Positions 26,116 to 35,659 of a stretch of 64,000 nucleotides of DNA are shown here, piece after piece; positions within the stretch are counted from its first letter, which is position 1; every line of letters starts with the position of its first letter. Under the pieces are notes generated by a model, which saw only the letters and a list, made by a program, of their open reading frames with translations, did not search any database and was not told the origin of the DNA. The position numbers and the translations under genes were made by a program. This DNA is from Thermacetogenium phaeum DSM 12270. GTDB taxonomy: Bacteria; Bacillota; DSM-12270; Thermacetogeniales; Thermacetogeniaceae. The DNA is taken from positions 513,942 to 577,941 of the forward strand of contig NC_018870.1 of assembly GCF_000305935.1 (NCBI RefSeq), written 5' to 3'.

Positions 26116-27294
26116 ATGTTTCTGGAAAGGGAGTGCCCGGTCGGCTACCGCCGGCATGAAGGCAAACTGTTGCGCCGGGGTTATACCACCGGAACCTGTG
26201 CGGCCGCTGCCGGCCGCGCTGCAGCTCTGGCCCTGCTCGGGCAGAACCCGGAGCAGGTAACCGTCAGGCTTCCGGGCGGCTCCCTCGTTTCCCTGCGGGT
26301 GGGGGGCTGGGAGCGGTTTGCTGACCGTGCCAGAGCCTGGGTGATCAAGGATGCGGGGGATGACCCCGATGTGACCCACGGGGCGCGCATTGAAGCGACC
26401 GTCAGATTCTTCCCCGGTGAGGGGGTCGAGGTCCTCGGGGGTTGCGGTGTGGGTGTGGTTACCAGGCCGGGGCTGGCGGTTCAGCCCGGCCGGCCTGCCA
26501 TCAATCCCGGGCCCCTTCAGATGATCCGGGAAAATGTGGCGGCTGTGCTGCCCTCCGGGTGCGCAGCGGAGGTCGTGATCGCGGTTCCCGATGGGGAGAG
26601 GCTGGCCCAGAAGACGATGAACCCCCGGCTGGGGATCGTCGGCGGCATTTCCATTCTGGGCACTACGGGTATCGTGGAACCGATGTCGGAAGAGGCCTTC
26701 CGGCAGGCCCTTCTCCCCCAACTGCAGATCGCCCGCAGCGCCGGAATCGGCACCCTGATTTTCACCCCCGGACGCAGTGGGGTGAGGCTGGCGCAGCAGC
26801 TCCTCGCTTCCCCTCCCGAGGCCGTCATTCTGACCAGCAATTTTATCGGCTTCTTGCTGGAGGAGTGCCGGCGGCTGGGCTTCCGGAGGGTCGTTCTCTG
26901 GGGGCATGTCGGTAAGCTGGCCAAGGTTGCCGCCGGAGTCTTTCAGACGCACAACCGGGTGGCTGACGGAAGGGCTGAGGTTGTGGCCGCCCTGGCAGGC
27001 ACGCTGGGGGCGGAGGCCTCTCTTCTGTTGCGGATCCTGGAGGCGCCGACTGTGGAGGCCATGGTCGTTCTCCTCAAAGAGGCAGGCCTGCAGGGGGTCT
27101 GGAGGCATCTGGCGGAGCGGGCCAGCCGCCGCGCCGTTGACTACGCCAGGGGCGACCTCAGCGTAGGGACGGTTCTCTTTTCCCATAAGGAGGGAGTGCT
27201 GGGATGCGACCGGACGGCAATCGCCCTGCTCACAGAGGCCGGCTGGCTGAAGGGGGCTCAGGGCCTGCCGCCGGGAGGGCCGGGCTGCATCTGA
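26116..27294 (+). CDS. cbiD: Cobalt-precorrin-5B C1-methyltransferase CbiD
   Basis: 392 residues from ATG 26116, preceded by GGAGTGGGG. The frame is open from 25942, but the first ~58 codons do not resemble the family. LLRRGYTTGTCAAAAGRAAA is the conserved N-terminal motif; GDDPDVTHGA, INPGPLQMI and LGTTGIVEPMSEEA are also typical. It methylates C1 after acetaldehyde loss in the anaerobic pathway. Its presence, with CbiG, marks the oxygen-independent route. Confidence 0.93.
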   Translation: MFLERECPVGYRRHEGKLLRRGYTTGTCAAAAGRAAALALLGQNPEQVTVRLPGGSLVSLRVGGWERFADRARAWVIKDAGDDPDVTHGARIEATVRFFPGEGVEVLGGCGVGVVTRPGLAVQPGRPAINPGPLQMIRENVAAVLPSGCAAEVVIAVPDGERLAQKTMNPRLGIVGGISILGTTGIVEPMSEEAFRQALLPQLQIARSAGIGTLIFTPGRSGVRLAQQLLASPPEAVILTSNFIGFLLEECRRLGFRRVVLWGHVGKLAKVAAGVFQTHNRVADGRAEVVAALAGTLGAEASLLLRILEAPTVEAMVVLLKEAGLQGVWRHLAERASRRAVDYARGDLSVGTVLFSHKEGVLGCDRTAIALLTEAGWLKGAQGLPPGGPGCI

Positions 27295-27383
27295 GGCCGG
27301 GCATCGCTTTGACTCTTGAGCTTTCGGCTGCTGGGCTTGCCTTGAAGGGATGCGTAATCATCGTCAGGAAGGGAATGGTTGCT

Positions 27384-28769
27384 GTGGCTTGTGTGACTGT
27401 AGTGGGGATCGGCCCCGGCAGCAGGGATTACCTTCTTCCGGCTGCATTGGAGGCCGTCAAGGAGGCCGATGTTTTGGTGGGGGGGAGGAATGCCTTGGCC
27501 CTCTTTGCCTCGCCGGAAAAGGAGCAGCGCTTGCTGGACCGTAATCTGGAGGGCGCTTTGGATTACATAGCGGCGGCCGCGAAAAAGAAGCGGGTGGCGG
27601 TGCTCCTCTCCGGGGATCCCTGTTTTTTCAGCTTGCTTCCCCGTCTGCGGGAGAGGCTGGGTCCGGAGAACCTGCGGGTTATCCCCGGGATCAGCTCTGT
27701 ACAGCTGGCCTGCGCCCGGATCGGCCTGCCCTGGCACGACCTCCGCTTCGTTAGTGTTCACGGTCGGGGGCTGGAGCAGCTGGAGAGTGTCGGCGATGCC
27801 GGGAAAGTGGCGGTCTTGACCGAGGAGCGTTATCCTCCCGCTGCGGTGTGCCGCTTTTTTATGGAGCGGGGGGCTGGTTTTGCTGCCGTCTGGGTATTTA
27901 CGGACCTGGGGCTGCCCGGGGAATTGATCACCAGGACCGACCTTTCCGGGGGTGCCCGGCTGAAGGGGAGAGGGAACAGCGTCGTCATCCTGCTGCGGGA
28001 TGAGGACGTTTTTCCCGGTTTTCAGGCGGAAGGCGGCGCCGTTTCGGAGGAGCCTGGCTGTTCTCCGGCAGGAGGGGAAAGGATAGCGGATTACATGGCT
28101 TCGCCGGATGACCGCACCGGAGGCACGGCGGCGTCTGGGAGCGGGAGCCCGGCAGCGCCCGGCCGGGAGTGGGCGGATGTGGTCACTCCCGGCCTGCCCG
28201 AAGACCTCTTCCTGCGTGGGGAGGCCCCCATCTCTCAGGAAGAGGTGCGCGCCCTGGTCCTGTGTAAGGCAGGCTTGCGGCGGGGGATGGTTGTCTACGA
28301 GATCGGAGCGGGGACCGGGAGCTGGACGGTGGAGGTGGCACGCCTGATTGCCCCCGGTTTCGTCTGGGCGGTAGAGAGGGACCCTGTAGCGGCCGGGCTC
28401 GTCCGCTCCAACCTGAAAAGGTTCGGACTTTCCAATGCCGCGGTGGTGGAGGGGGAGGCTCCGGCGGCCTGTGCCGGCTTCCCCAAGGCGGACTGCGTTC
28501 TGGTCGGTGGGAGCGGCGGTAAGCTGCAGATGATCATCGCGGCGGCCGAAAGCTGGCTGCGCCCCGGAGGGTGCCTGGTTCTCTCGGCGGTGACACCCGA
28601 TACATTCAGCACCGCCTGGCAGCAGCTTCAGGGCGAGGGATGGGAGCGGCAGGAGGCCGTTCTTTTAAACCTGGCGCGGGTCGTCCCGCGCGGGAGTGCC
28701 CGCATCTGGCAGGGGGAGAATCCGGTGTTTCTGCTGAGGGCGTTCTCTACGGGAGGGAAAGAGGAATGA
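27384..28769 (+). CDS. cbiET: Fused precorrin-6Y methyltransferase CbiE-CbiT
   Basis: 461 residues from GTG 27384, ten bases after AGGAAGGG; ATG 27375 is too close to that site. Residues 1-~205 are a CbiE tetrapyrrole methylase (VVGIGPGSRDYLLP, LLSGDPCFFSLLPRL, VIPGISSVQLACARIGLPW). A Gly/Ser/Ala-rich linker runs to ~265. Residues ~265-461 are CbiT, with SAM loop YEIGAGTGSWTVEVARL. Together they methylate C5 and C15 and decarboxylate the C12 acetate. The fusion corresponds to CobL of the aerobic pathway. Confidence 0.94.
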   Translation: MACVTVVGIGPGSRDYLLPAALEAVKEADVLVGGRNALALFASPEKEQRLLDRNLEGALDYIAAAAKKKRVAVLLSGDPCFFSLLPRLRERLGPENLRVIPGISSVQLACARIGLPWHDLRFVSVHGRGLEQLESVGDAGKVAVLTEERYPPAAVCRFFMERGAGFAAVWVFTDLGLPGELITRTDLSGGARLKGRGNSVVILLRDEDVFPGFQAEGGAVSEEPGCSPAGGERIADYMASPDDRTGGTAASGSGSPAAPGREWADVVTPGLPEDLFLRGEAPISQEEVRALVLCKAGLRRGMVVYEIGAGTGSWTVEVARLIAPGFVWAVERDPVAAGLVRSNLKRFGLSNAAVVEGEAPAACAGFPKADCVLVGGSGGKLQMIIAAAESWLRPGGCLVLSAVTPDTFSTAWQQLQGEGWERQEAVLLNLARVVPRGSARIWQGENPVFLLRAFSTGGKEE

Positions 28770-29500
28770 GTAAAACCGGAAAACTGTACGGGATCGGGGT
28801 CGGCCCCGGTTCCCCTGACTTGCTGACGCTGAAGGCTGTTCGCATCTTGCAGGAGGTCCCTTTGGTCTTCGTCCCGCGCGGGGAGCGGGGGGAGAGGAGC
28901 CGGGCGCTGGAGATCATTTCCCCCTTCCTGCGGGATCAAGAGGTGAGGGAGTTTGTAGCGCCCATGACGCGGGACCGCTCCGCCCTGGACAGAATGTGGC
29001 GGCAGGCTGGAGAAGAGGTGCTGGCCGTGCTGGATGGGGGGAAGGATGCTGCTTTCCTCACCCTGGGGGACAGCCTGCTCTACAGCACCTATTCTTACCT
29101 CTTGGAGACCCTGCTGCGGTTGAGGCCGGGTCTGGAAGTGGAGACCGTCCCCGGGATCGCCTCCTTCAGCGCCGCCGCCGCCCTTTGCAACCGCGCCCTG
29201 TGCTGCGGGCAGGAGAGCCTGGCGGTGGTTCCAGCCACGCGGGGAATGGGCTTCCTCAAGGAGGTGCTGAACACCTTTGAGAATGTGGTTCTGTTAAAGG
29301 TGGCACCGGTCTTCGATGAGCTCCTGGCGCTGCTGGCGGAGGTCGGGCGCTTAGATGAAGCAGCCTACATCTGCAGGTGCGGGATGGATGGCCAGTTCCT
29401 GCTGGGAAGCCTGGCGGCCGCTGCCGAGGTGCCGAGGGATTATTTCTCCCTGGTGCTGGTGGGGAACAGGAAAGGGCGAGAAGGAGGGCATGGATTATGA
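28766..29500 (+). CDS. cbiL: Cobalt-factor II C20-methyltransferase CbiL
   Basis: 244 residues; ATG overlaps the previous stop (ATGA). Tetrapyrrole methylase fold: LYGIGVGPGSPDLLTLKAV at the start, TLGDSLLYSTYSYLLE, and VPGIASFSAAAALCN for AdoMet binding. The GDSLLYSTY string is typical of the C20 enzyme. In-frame sequence further upstream lies inside cbiET and is excluded. Confidence 0.93.
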   Translation: MSKTGKLYGIGVGPGSPDLLTLKAVRILQEVPLVFVPRGERGERSRALEIISPFLRDQEVREFVAPMTRDRSALDRMWRQAGEEVLAVLDGGKDAAFLTLGDSLLYSTYSYLLETLLRLRPGLEVETVPGIASFSAAAALCNRALCCGQESLAVVPATRGMGFLKEVLNTFENVVLLKVAPVFDELLALLAEVGRLDEAAYICRCGMDGQFLLGSLAAAAEVPRDYFSLVLVGNRKGREGGHGL

Positions 29501-30294
29501 GCGGGATTGCGGGATCCGGAATCGTCTATTTCGTCGGAGCCGGGCCGGGGGACCCGGAGCTTATTACCCTTAAGGGAAAGCGCCTTTTGCAAGAGGCCGG
29601 ACTGGTGCTCTACGCAGGATCCCTGGTTAACAAAGAGCTGCTGAACTTCGTGCACCCGGGGGTCCCCTGCCACGATACCGCCGGCCTGACCCTGGAAGAG
29701 GCCTTAGCCCTGATCAAGGAGGGGGTGGCCGCCGGGAAGACCGTGGTGCGGCTGCATACCGGAGACCCTGCTCTCTACGGCGCCGTTCAAGAGCAGATGG
29801 ATGCCCTTGAGCGGGAGGGGATACCCTACAGGGTCGTTCCCGGCGTCAGCTCCTTTTTAGCGGCAGCGGCTCTTCTGGGGAGGGAGCTGACGGTTCCCGG
29901 CGGGACCCAGACCGTCATCTTGACCAGGCAGGGGGGGAGGACACCGGTTCCCCCTCAGGAATCATTGAAGGAACTGGGAAGGCACGGCTCGACCATCTGC
30001 CTCTTTTTAAGCGCCGGCCTCCTCCAGCAGGCTGCCGCCGACCTGATGCTGCATCTTTCCCCGGAGACCCCCGCCGCCGTCGTGGAACGGGCCTCCTGGC
30101 CCGATGAGCGGGTAATCCGCACCACCCTGGGGAACCTGGCCGACGCCGCCCGGTCGGCAGGTATTACCAGGACGGCCCTGGTCTTCGTCGGCGACTTTTT
30201 GGCCTCCCGGGGGAAGAGGTCCCTTCTCTACGATCCCCGTTTCAGCCACGGTTACCGGTGGGGAAGGGAAGAACAGGACGATGGCCGGGATTAA
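29497..30294 (+). CDS. cbiF: Cobalt-precorrin-4 C11-methyltransferase CbiF
   Basis: 265 residues; ATG 29497 overlaps the cbiL stop. VYFVGAGPGDPELITLKGKR, LVLYAGSLVN, HTGDPALYGAVQEQ and VPGVSSFLAAAALLGRELT are the classical CbiF/CobM motifs. Adds the C11 methyl group using AdoMet. Confidence 0.95.
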   Translation: MSGIAGSGIVYFVGAGPGDPELITLKGKRLLQEAGLVLYAGSLVNKELLNFVHPGVPCHDTAGLTLEEALALIKEGVAAGKTVVRLHTGDPALYGAVQEQMDALEREGIPYRVVPGVSSFLAAAALLGRELTVPGGTQTVILTRQGGRTPVPPQESLKELGRHGSTICLFLSAGLLQQAAADLMLHLSPETPAAVVERASWPDERVIRTTLGNLADAARSAGITRTALVFVGDFLASRGKRSLLYDPRFSHGYRWGREEQDDGRD

Positions 30295-31384
30295 AGAAGG
30301 GATTGGCGCTCTGCCCGGCAGGGTAGCCGTGATCTACCTGACGCCTGCCGGAGGGGTTCTGGCGGAGCGATTGGAGCGGGAGCTGCCCGAGAAGGGGATC
30401 GAGGTGGAGGTGCTTCCGCCGACCGCCGACCCGGCCGGGTTGGTTCGCGGCTGCTGGGGCCGTTATGAAGGCTTAGCTTTGATCATGGCGGTGGGGATCG
30501 CCGTTCGGCTGATTGCCCCTCTGCTGAAGAGCAAGTGGGAGGATCCCGGTGTCGTCGTGGTGGATGAAGGGGGGAAGTTTGCGGTCAGCCTGCTCGGTGG
30601 GCACTGGGGTAAAGGCAACAGCCTGACCCGCCTGACGGCGTCCATTCTGGGGGCGACGCCGGTTGTGACGACGGCTACCGATGTTCAAGGGAGGCAGGCT
30701 GTGGATACCCTGGCCAGGGGCTGGGGGATGCGGCCGGTTCCCCGGGAGCTGGTGAAGCGGGTCAACGGAGCGATCCTGAGGGGGGAAAGGGTGGTTCTCT
30801 ATACGGAGTGGGCGCTCCCCGAACGGTGCCGCCTGCCCGGGATGGAGGTTGTGCCCTGGCGGGGTGACGGAGCCGCCCTTGCGGCTGCCGAGGGCCGTCC
30901 GGTGCTCATCACCAGCCGCCTCCCGCAAGCCGCTCTCTCCGGCTGCCTCTGCCTCTGCCCTCCCAGCCTGGCGGCGGGGATCGGTTGTAAAAGAGGGGTT
31001 TCCGCCGCCGAGGTGGAAGAGGCCTTGAACCAGGCCCTGCGGAGGGCGGGACGCCGCAGGGAGAGTGTTGCCGTTTTGGCAAGCCACGAGGCGAAGGTTG
31101 ATGAGGTCGGGCTGCTTGAGGTTGCCCGGAAGTGGGGATTAACTCTGGTTTTCTTCGGCGCTGGGGTTCTTGGAAGGATTCTCAACGAAAACCCCGGCCT
31201 TGCGGATTCCGAATTTGTGCGTCAACAGATGGGGGTTGGTGGAGTATGCGAGACAGCGGCCTTGGCTGCCGTCCCGGTGGGGGAACTGGTGCTCGACAAA
31301 ACGAGGCTGGGCAGGGTGACGGTCGCCCTGGCGGAGGCCGGCTTACTGTGGTCGGAATCGGGCCTGGCGCTCCGGAGGATTTGA
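30281..31384 (+). CDS. cbiG: Cobalt-precorrin-5A hydrolase CbiG
   Basis: 367 residues, ATG overlapping the cbiF end. N-terminal part has ALIMAVGIAVRLIAPLL, DEGGKFAVSLLGGHWGKGN and TDVQGRQAVD; the C-terminal part has GIGCKRGVSAAEVEEAL, SHEAKVDEVGLLEVA and GVGGVCETAAL. It opens the lactone and releases acetaldehyde, a step unique to the anaerobic pathway. The 3' end overlaps the cbiH start. Confidence 0.94.
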   Translation: MAGIKEGIGALPGRVAVIYLTPAGGVLAERLERELPEKGIEVEVLPPTADPAGLVRGCWGRYEGLALIMAVGIAVRLIAPLLKSKWEDPGVVVVDEGGKFAVSLLGGHWGKGNSLTRLTASILGATPVVTTATDVQGRQAVDTLARGWGMRPVPRELVKRVNGAILRGERVVLYTEWALPERCRLPGMEVVPWRGDGAALAAAEGRPVLITSRLPQAALSGCLCLCPPSLAAGIGCKRGVSAAEVEEALNQALRRAGRRRESVAVLASHEAKVDEVGLLEVARKWGLTLVFFGAGVLGRILNENPGLADSEFVRQQMGVGGVCETAALAAVPVGELVLDKTRLGRVTVALAEAGLLWSESGLALRRI

Positions 31385-32073
31385 GCGGCAGGGCTCTCGA
31401 GGCTCTGAGGCAGGCGGAGGTGATCGTGGGTTACCGGCCCTACATCCGGCTGCTGGAGGGGGTTCTTTCTCCAGAGCAGGAGGTTATCGGGAGCGGCATG
31501 AGGCAGGAGCTGGAGCGCGCCCGGCTGGCGGTGGACCTCGCCTGCTCCGGTCGCAGGGTGGCGGTTGTGAGCAGCGGTGACGCCGGGGTCTACGGGATGG
31601 CCGGGCCGGTGCTGGAGCTGCTGGGGAAGTCGGGCGGACGGGATCGAGTTGAATTTCAGGTTGTTCCGGGGATTACCGCTGCTTCTGCGGCGGCGGCGCT
31701 ACTGGGGGCGCCTTTGATGCACGACTTTGCGGTGATCAGCTTGAGCGATCTGCTCACCCCCTGGGAGGTGATCCTCCAGAGGATCGAGGCGGCTGCAAAG
31801 GGGGACTTTGTGATCGTCTTCTACAATCCCCGGAGCAAAAAAAGGGTGAACCAGATCGGGGAGGCGCGAGAGGTCATTCTCAAATACAGGCGCCCGGATA
31901 CCCCGGTGGGGATCGTGACTTCCGTCGGACGCCCGGGGCAGATGCTGGTGATCTCCGACCTCAACGGGTTCCTCTCTCAGGAGATCAACATGCATTCCCT
32001 GGTGGTGGTGGGAAACAGCCGCTCTTACGTCAGGGATGGCTTTCTGATCACCCCGAGGGGCTATCGGCTGTAA
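31348..32073 (+). CDS. cbiH: Precorrin-3B C17-methyltransferase CbiH
   Basis: 241 residues from GTG 31348, with GGAGG 10 bases upstream. The longer open frame is out-of-frame cbiG sequence. MVGIGPGAPEDLSGRALEAL, IVGYRPYIRLLE, SSGDAGVYGMAGPVLELL and VVPGITAASAAAALLGAPL are characteristic CobJ/CbiH motifs. Catalyses C17 methylation with ring contraction. It appears as a plain single-domain enzyme with no ferredoxin or CbiG fusion. Confidence 0.94.
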   Translation: MVGIGPGAPEDLSGRALEALRQAEVIVGYRPYIRLLEGVLSPEQEVIGSGMRQELERARLAVDLACSGRRVAVVSSGDAGVYGMAGPVLELLGKSGGRDRVEFQVVPGITAASAAAALLGAPLMHDFAVISLSDLLTPWEVILQRIEAAAKGDFVIVFYNPRSKKRVNQIGEAREVILKYRRPDTPVGIVTSVGRPGQMLVISDLNGFLSQEINMHSLVVVGNSRSYVRDGFLITPRGYRL

Positions 32074-32087
32074 GGGGGTGATGGCTG

Positions 32088-32888
32088 ATGCTCCTGGTTT
32101 TGGCGGGCACCAAGGACGGCAGGGATCTGGCCGGCATCCTGGCGGCGGAGGGTTTCCGAGTACTGGCCAGCGCCGCCACGGCGTACGGAGGGGAGCTGCT
32201 CCAGGAGGTGCCGGGGATCGCCGTGCACGTCGGGAGGCTGGATGCCGAAGGGCTGAACCGGCTGATGGAGGCCTATGACATCAAAGGCATTGTGGATGCC
32301 ACCCACCCCTTTGCGGTGGAGATCTCCCGGCTGGCCCGGGAAGCGGCCGCTTCCCGGCGGATTCCCTGTCTGTGCTGGGAACGGCCGCCGGCGTCTCTCT
32401 GCAAAGAGAACTCGCAGCTTCTTCATCGTGCTGCCGATTGGGAGGGGGCAGTTCGCTGCCTGGCGGCGCTCCGGGCGAAGCGCCTTTTTCTGGCGGTCGG
32501 GGTCAGGCCGCTGGCTTTCTTCGTGAACCATCCGGCGCTGCGCGGCCGTCATTTCCTGGTCAGGGTGCTTCCCCTCCCGGAAGCGGTCGCCGCCTGCCGC
32601 CGTTTGGGGCTGCGCCCGGAACAGATCTGTGCCCTGCAAGGGCCGGTTACGCAGGAGCTGAACCGGGCGCTCCTGGAGCATTTCCGTGCCGAGGCCCTGG
32701 TAACGAAGGAGAGCGGCCCTGCCGGAGGCACTGGGGAAAAGGTTGCCGCCGCCCTCTCTTTGGGGATCCCTGTGGTGCTGGTGGATCGCCCCCGCGTAGA
32801 GAGCGCCGCTCCGAAGGCCTCCACGGTGGAGGAAGTGCTCCGCTGGGCGGCGGAGGTGGAAGGACGAAGGGATTATGATAAGCTATAA
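32088..32888 (+). CDS. cbiJ: Cobalt-precorrin-6A reductase CbiJ
   Basis: 266 residues, ATG after AGGGGGTGATGG. LLVLAGTKDGRDLAGIL is the NAD(P)H-binding N-terminus; IVDATHPFAVEISRLA and CWERPP are the family signature; FLAVGVRPLAFF and VTKESGPAGGTGEKV follow. Reduces cobalt-precorrin-6A. The product goes to CbiET. The 3' end lies just ahead of the cbiX-cbiC fusion. Confidence 0.93.
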   Translation: MLLVLAGTKDGRDLAGILAAEGFRVLASAATAYGGELLQEVPGIAVHVGRLDAEGLNRLMEAYDIKGIVDATHPFAVEISRLAREAAASRRIPCLCWERPPASLCKENSQLLHRAADWEGAVRCLAALRAKRLFLAVGVRPLAFFVNHPALRGRHFLVRVLPLPEAVAACRRLGLRPEQICALQGPVTQELNRALLEHFRAEALVTKESGPAGGTGEKVAAALSLGIPVVLVDRPRVESAAPKASTVEEVLRWAAEVEGRRDYDKL

Positions 32889-32898
32889 GGAGGACGGG

Positions 32899-33945
32899 AT
32901 GATGTCTGTGGAAAAGGGTATTTTGCTCCTGGGCCACGGCAGCCGGCGCCAAGATGCCAATGAGGGGTTGAAGGCGCTGGCCGCAATGGCCGCGGCAGGT
33001 CTGGGGGTGCCGGTGGATCCGGTTTACTTTCAGTTCGGCCGCCCCACGCTGGCCGAGGGGGTGGCGCGGCTGGTCGCCGAAGGGAAAAAGGAGATCATCA
33101 TTATTCCCGCTTTTCTTTTTCCCGGGATGCACCTTCACAAGGACGTTCCGGAGGCTCTGGAGGATTTGCGGCTGCAGTACGGTGATGAGGTACGGTTTGT
33201 CCTGACCCCCTGCATCGGGCCCGATCCCCGCCTGGTGGAGATCGTTTGGGAGAGGCTTCAGGAGGCTGCCGGGGAGGTTTCCACTAACGGCCGCCTCTCC
33301 GGGGAGAGGGTCTGCGATCCCGGCGCCATAACGGCGCTTAGCCGCGCCCTGATCGAGGATAATATAGGTGAGGAATTTTTCCGGAAGAGATTCCCCGGCG
33401 GGGAGGGGGAAATCGTGCGCCGGGTCGTTCATGCCCTGGGCAACCCTGCCGTGGCGCCTTTGATGCGCTTCCATCCGGAGGCGGTGGCTGCCGGTGTTGC
33501 CGCCCTTAAGAGGGGAGCGCTCCTCTTTACCGATGTGCGGATGGTGCAGGTGGGGATCAACAAAGGTGCCTTAAAGGAACTGAAGGGAAAGGCCGTTTGT
33601 CTGATCCATCACCCCAGGGTCTGTGCCGCAGCCAGGGCGGCGGGAGTGACGCGCGCCATGGCCGCAGTCCGCGCCTTTAAAGAGCAGCTTCCCGGCAGCG
33701 TGGTGGTGATCGGGAACGCTCCCACCGCCCTGGAGGAGGTGCTGGACCAGGTGGAGCGGGGGTTGGAACCCGCCTTGATTGTCGGAACCCCGGTGGGGTT
33801 TGTGGGGGCAGCGGAGTCCAAAGCCCGCCTCCTCGAGAGCCGTGTCCCCTACATCACTCTGCTGGGAAGACAGGGGGGGAGCCCCGCGGCAGTGGCGGTG
33901 GTGAACGCCTTGCTGGCCCTGGCCCGGGGGGAGGCCGGACTGTAG
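32899..33945 (+). CDS. cbiXC: CbiX-CbiC fusion: sirohydrochlorin cobaltochelatase and precorrin-8X methylmutase
   Basis: 348 residues from ATG 32899, just after GGAGG. Residues 1-~120 match the small CbiX chelatase: LLLGHGSRRQDANEGL with the metal-site His, and IPAFLFPGMHLHKDVPEAL with the second His cluster. From ~135 it is a full CbiC: FTDVRMVQVGINKGAL, VVIGNAPTALEEVLDQ and VGTPVGFVGAAESKARL. The chain joins cobalt insertion at the start of the pathway to hydrogenobyrinate-type rearrangement near its end. Both halves look complete, with no break between them. Confidence 0.93.
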   Translation: MMSVEKGILLLGHGSRRQDANEGLKALAAMAAAGLGVPVDPVYFQFGRPTLAEGVARLVAEGKKEIIIIPAFLFPGMHLHKDVPEALEDLRLQYGDEVRFVLTPCIGPDPRLVEIVWERLQEAAGEVSTNGRLSGERVCDPGAITALSRALIEDNIGEEFFRKRFPGGEGEIVRRVVHALGNPAVAPLMRFHPEAVAAGVAALKRGALLFTDVRMVQVGINKGALKELKGKAVCLIHHPRVCAAARAAGVTRAMAAVRAFKEQLPGSVVVIGNAPTALEEVLDQVERGLEPALIVGTPVGFVGAAESKARLLESRVPYITLLGRQGGSPAAVAVVNALLALARGEAGL

Positions 33946-34096
33946 CGTTTGAGAAGAGCTGTCGGTGGTTGAGCGACGGTTTTTGCTGAGCCTGGGAGCA
34001 GGCTGCTGTTCTTAAGCGCTTGGCACGGCCTTCCGGGTAAAACGACTTGGATTTGGCGGCTGGGGTAGAATCTCGAAAACAACAGGAAAGGATGAA

Positions 34097-35647
34097 TTGA
34101 GCGTGGCTACGGCGATTATGGTTCAGGGGACTGCATCCAACGTAGGGAAGAGCATCCTGGTGACGGCCCTCTGCCGCATTCTTTATCGGGACGGTTACCG
34201 GGTGGCTCCCTTTAAAGCGCAGAACATGGCCCTCAACTCCTTTGTTACTGAAAACGGAGGGGAGATGGGGCGCGCCCAGGCCTTGCAGGCGCAGGCCGCC
34301 GGGCTCAAGCCGCGGGTAGAAATGAACCCCGTTCTTTTAAAACCTACCGGGAATGCTTCCTCTCAGGTCATTGTGCTCGGCAGGCCGATCGGGAACATGA
34401 CTGCCAGGGACTATCATCTGGGAAAGAACCTCGACCTGCTGCAGGTGATCGAGGAGGCACTGGCCCGCCTCCGCCAGGATTATGATGTGATTGTGATCGA
34501 AGGGGCCGGGAGCCCGGCCGAGGTGAATCTTAAGGAGAGCGACCTGGCCAACATGCGCATTGCCCGCCTGGCGGAGGCACCGGTTTTGCTGGTGGCCGAC
34601 ATCGACCGCGGAGGCGCCCTGGCCTCTGTGGTGGGAACGCTCGCCCTGCTCGACCCGGAGGAGGCGGAGCTCGTCAAGGGCGTCGTCATCAACAAGTTCC
34701 GCGGCGACCTCTCCCTCCTCCGGCCGGCCCTGGAAATTCTGGAGCAGAAGACCGGCCGGCCGGTGCTGGGGGTGCTCCCTTACCTGAACCTGCGCCTCCC
34801 GGCGGAGGACTCCGTCTGCCTGGACGATGGGGATTCCGGACAGGGCGGGGAGATAGATATCGCCGTTATTTTTCTCCCCCGCATCTCCAACTTCACAGAC
34901 TTCGACCCCCTGGCGCTGGAGCCCGGCGTGCGGGTCCGGTATGTGCGGGACGGGGAGCCGTTGGGGAACCCCGACCTGGTGATCCTCCCGGGCACCAAGA
35001 ACACCACCGAGGACCTGCTTTATCTTTATGAAACCGGTTATGCCGCCGCCGTGCGCAGGGCGGCCCGGCAAGGCATTCCCGTCTGCGGCATCTGCGGGGG
35101 CTTTCAGATGCTGGGCAGGGAACTGCGCGATCCCCAGCATATTGAGTCTACCAGGGACGGACTCCCCGGCCTCGGCTTGCTCGATGCGGTGACCACCTTT
35201 GCTGCGGACAAGGTGTTGGCACAGGCAAAGGGGGAGATCTGCGCCAGCGAGGGGCCTTTTGCCGGCCTGACCGGAATGCAGGTAGAAGGGTACGAGATCC
35301 ACATGGGGCGCACCGAACTGGGTCCCGGAGAGCGCCCTCTTTTGCGGGTTCGGGAGCGGCGGGGGAGCAGCGCTGCCGGTTGGGATGGGGCGGTTGACCG
35401 GAAGGGGCTGGTCTGGGGCACTTATTTCCACGGGCTTTTTGACAACGACCACCTCCGGCGGGGATTGCTGGAGTGGCTCCGGAGGCGCCGGGGCTTGCAA
35501 GAGCGCCCTCAGGTGGAGGTGGATTCCTGCGCTCTGCTGGAAAAGGAGCTCGACCGCCTGGCGGATGTCTGCCGGGCCTCTTTGGACATGGAAAAGGTTT
35601 ACCGACTGATGGGGCTGGTGCCGCCCGCTGCGCCGGGGAGACCTTAA
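34097..35647 (+). CDS. cobQ: Cobyric acid synthase (CobQ/CbiP)
   Basis: 516 residues from TTG 34097, after AGGAAAGGA. N-terminal synthetase-type ATPase with VQGTASNVGKSILVTALCR and PFKAQNMALNS. The C-terminal class I glutamine amidotransferase domain has CGICGGFQMLG with the nucleophile Cys, and EIHMGRTELG. Amidates four peripheral carboxylates of adenosylcobyrinate diamide. Last gene of the cbi unit. CbiA, which makes the a,c-diamide, is not in the window. Confidence 0.95.
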   Translation: MSVATAIMVQGTASNVGKSILVTALCRILYRDGYRVAPFKAQNMALNSFVTENGGEMGRAQALQAQAAGLKPRVEMNPVLLKPTGNASSQVIVLGRPIGNMTARDYHLGKNLDLLQVIEEALARLRQDYDVIVIEGAGSPAEVNLKESDLANMRIARLAEAPVLLVADIDRGGALASVVGTLALLDPEEAELVKGVVINKFRGDLSLLRPALEILEQKTGRPVLGVLPYLNLRLPAEDSVCLDDGDSGQGGEIDIAVIFLPRISNFTDFDPLALEPGVRVRYVRDGEPLGNPDLVILPGTKNTTEDLLYLYETGYAAAVRRAARQGIPVCGICGGFQMLGRELRDPQHIESTRDGLPGLGLLDAVTTFAADKVLAQAKGEICASEGPFAGLTGMQVEGYEIHMGRTELGPGERPLLRVRERRGSSAAGWDGAVDRKGLVWGTYFHGLFDNDHLRRGLLEWLRRRRGLQERPQVEVDSCALLEKELDRLADVCRASLDMEKVYRLMGLVPPAAPGRP

Positions 35648-35659
35648 AAAGGCTTTTGA

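Noticed and set aside
26056-27186. 376-residue minus-strand frame opposite cbiD
   Set aside because: Shadow of a GC-rich gene: no ribosome site, and proline/glycine/histidine-rich translation. The same reasoning applies to the long minus frames opposite cobQ (34337-35500) and comFA (58547-59419).
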